The translations under genes were made by a program, and so were the position numbers. A stretch of DNA of 5,608 bases. Origin: Bacillota bacterium. GTDB taxonomy: Bacteria; Bacillota; Clostridia; Peptostreptococcales; Anaerovoracaceae. This document shows positions 4,508-5,608 of the stretch, piece after piece. How positions within the stretch are numbered: position 1 is the first letter of the stretch; the number at the start of each line of letters is the position of its first letter. Location: positions 1 through 5,608 of the forward strand of contig JAEEGU010000150.1 of assembly GCA_016280485.1 (NCBI GenBank), in the 5' to 3' direction. Under the pieces are notes generated by a model, which saw only the letters and a program-made list of their open reading frames with translations, was not told where the DNA came from and searched no databases.

Positions 4508-5605
4508 ATGAGACTGGTTTTAACAGAAAACTTGACACCGCAAATGACGCTTGCGCGAAATGTGTACAAGATGGGTTGCGTTTACCTAAAGGCGGGACAG
4601 CGCAACATCAGCAAGTATCGCGAAAGACTCGAGGATTTGGGCGTTGACTATGTCTACATCCACGATGAAGCATCCGAGGGCATCGATATTCCTGAGGTTG
4701 TATCAGAGGAGACACGTCACAAGTGCCAGGATGCGCTGCGTACAACCTTCTCCACACTGGAGAATAACATGCCTATTGATGTAAACATGTTCAAAGGGCC
4801 TGTAAACACTCTGATGGCGGAGATTATGAACAACAGCGAGGTTCAGGTCAGCCTGACGGATATTTCGTCCATGGACGAATATACCTTCGGCCACAGCGTT
4901 TCGACGGCGGTGTACTCTTTGATTATCGGACAGGAATTAAAGCTGCCAAAGGAGCAGCTCCAGGAGCTTGCAATGGGAGCAATCCTTCACGATGTCGGAA
5001 AGGTTAGATTGGATTCCAGAGTTCTGTTCAAGGAAACAAAACTTACCGACAGCGAATTTGAGCAGATACGCAAGCATCCGGAATACAGCTTTGAGATACT
5101 CAAGTATTGCAGAAATATGAGCAACGATGCAAAGATGATCAGCTTTACTCATCACGAGAGGCTGGACGGCTCCGGTTACCCTCGTCACTTAAAAGGTAAC
5201 CAGCTGGGTCTTTTTAGCCGCATAGTTGCGGTTGCGGACGTTTACGATGCACTTTCCACAAACCGTTGCTACCGCAAGGCTTGGCCGGTTAACAAGGTTG
5301 TGGATTTCCTTACAAAGATTGCGGGAACGGAGCTCGATAACGAGCTTGTTGCGGCACTTATCAAAAAGGTTGCAATCTTCCCGAACGGTACGGAGGTAAA
5401 GCTTTCGGACGGCAGCTACGCTATAGTTGTAAGCCAGAACGAGCAGATGCCTTTCCGCCCGGTAGTAAGAGTTGTAAGGGACAAGGACATGAACGCCGTG
5501 CATCCTTACGGCATTGACCTCATGCGAGATCTCAACATCACCATCGTTGCGTCACAGATGGAGCTCGAAATGGAAGAGGAAGAGCAGAAAAAGATTATAG
5601 TTTAA
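4508..5605 (+). CDS. HD-GYP domain phosphohydrolase, second of a tandem pair (putative c-di-GMP phosphodiesterase)
   Basis: This 365-residue protein is a paralog of the preceding gene. The two align without any gap over residues 1-350 with about 175 identities by hand count (50 percent), so all motifs fall at the same positions: H129 in YTFGHS, H161-D162 and K165 in HDVGK, H190 in KHP, H215-H216-E217 and GYP 223-225 in HHERLDGSGYP, D244 and D247 in ADVYDAL. The N-terminal domain (1-60) and the C-terminal module (301-350, DGSYAIVVSQNEQMPFRPVV) are also kept. Only the tails differ: here it is short and acidic (EMEEEEQKK, 355-362). The catalytic set is complete, so it is predicted to be active, most likely on cyclic-di-GMP, in the cytosol. 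It has no obvious sensor domain. The start at 4508 has AGGAG 7 bases upstream and sits 10 bp after the first gene, so the two are co-transcribed. No terminator is seen, because the window ends 3 bp after the TAA; more genes may follow in the operon. Confidence 0.9.
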   Translation: MRLVLTENLTPQMTLARNVYKMGCVYLKAGQRNISKYRERLEDLGVDYVYIHDEASEGIDIPEVVSEETRHKCQDALRTTFSTLENNMPIDVNMFKGPVNTLMAEIMNNSEVQVSLTDISSMDEYTFGHSVSTAVYSLIIGQELKLPKEQLQELAMGAILHDVGKVRLDSRVLFKETKLTDSEFEQIRKHPEYSFEILKYCRNMSNDAKMISFTHHERLDGSGYPRHLKGNQLGLFSRIVAVADVYDALSTNRCYRKAWPVNKVVDFLTKIAGTELDNELVAALIKKVAIFPNGTEVKLSDGSYAIVVSQNEQMPFRPVVRVVRDKDMNAVHPYGIDLMRDLNITIVASQMELEMEEEEQKKIIV

Positions 5606-5608
5606 GTG

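Noticed and set aside
5174..5201. Inverted repeat GGTTACC / GGTAACC with a 14-base loop inside the second HD-GYP gene
   Set aside because: It falls in coding sequence around the GYP motif, has no T tract, and is absent from the paralog at the same position, so it is probably chance.
1..5608. Hidden mobile element, CRISPR array or defence locus
   Set aside because: No transposase, direct-repeat array, terminal repeats, or effector-like gene is present; nearly all of the sequence is covered by seven recognised genes, with two intergenic regions of under 200 bp that are explained by terminators and promoters.

Overview
The window looks like a chromosomal segment from an anaerobic, moderate-GC Bacillota bacterium, most likely of the Clostridia. 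This is an inference from gene content (glutamate formimidoyltransferase, a four-subunit ferredoxin-linked 2-oxoacid oxidoreductase, stand-alone HD-GYP proteins), strong AGGAGG/GAGGTG ribosome binding sites, sigma-A type promoters with extended -10 elements, and compact intrinsic terminators. I cannot name a genus. All genes lie on the plus strand. I see no tRNA, rRNA, CRISPR array, insertion sequence or phage gene.

Layout. (1) Bases 1-276 are the 3' end of a glutamate formimidoyltransferase gene (histidine degradation and one-carbon metabolism), closed by an intrinsic terminator at 297-337. (2) An intergenic promoter with an extended -10 (TATAAT at 412-417) precedes a tight four-gene operon at 468-3195. 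It encodes the delta (2x[4Fe-4S] ferredoxin), alpha, beta (TPP and [4Fe-4S]) and gamma subunits of a 2-oxoacid:ferredoxin oxidoreductase, best read as korDABC (2-oxoglutarate type). The genes are 1 bp apart or overlap by 11 bp and 1 bp, and each has its own strong ribosome binding site. A terminator at 3216-3242 ends the operon. (3) A second promoter region (about 3296-3333, two overlapping candidates) drives two adjacent HD-GYP genes at 3370-4497 and 4508-5605. They are tandem paralogs that align without a gap for the first 350 residues, at about 50 percent identity by hand count, and both keep the HD-GYP catalytic motifs. The window ends 3 bp after the second one.

How they work together. 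The Kor subunits would form one cytosolic complex that interconverts 2-oxoglutarate plus CoA with succinyl-CoA plus CO2, using low-potential ferredoxin. The two HD-GYP proteins are predicted soluble cyclic-di-GMP phosphodiesterases, or related metal-dependent phosphohydrolases, without receiver or membrane domains. Terminators and separate promoters insulate the three units, so there is no strong sequence reason to place them in one pathway. The region is mostly ordinary housekeeping. The tandem HD-GYP pair, with its strongly conserved non-catalytic C-terminal module, is the part most worth a second look. I did not find evidence of a clearly new system.
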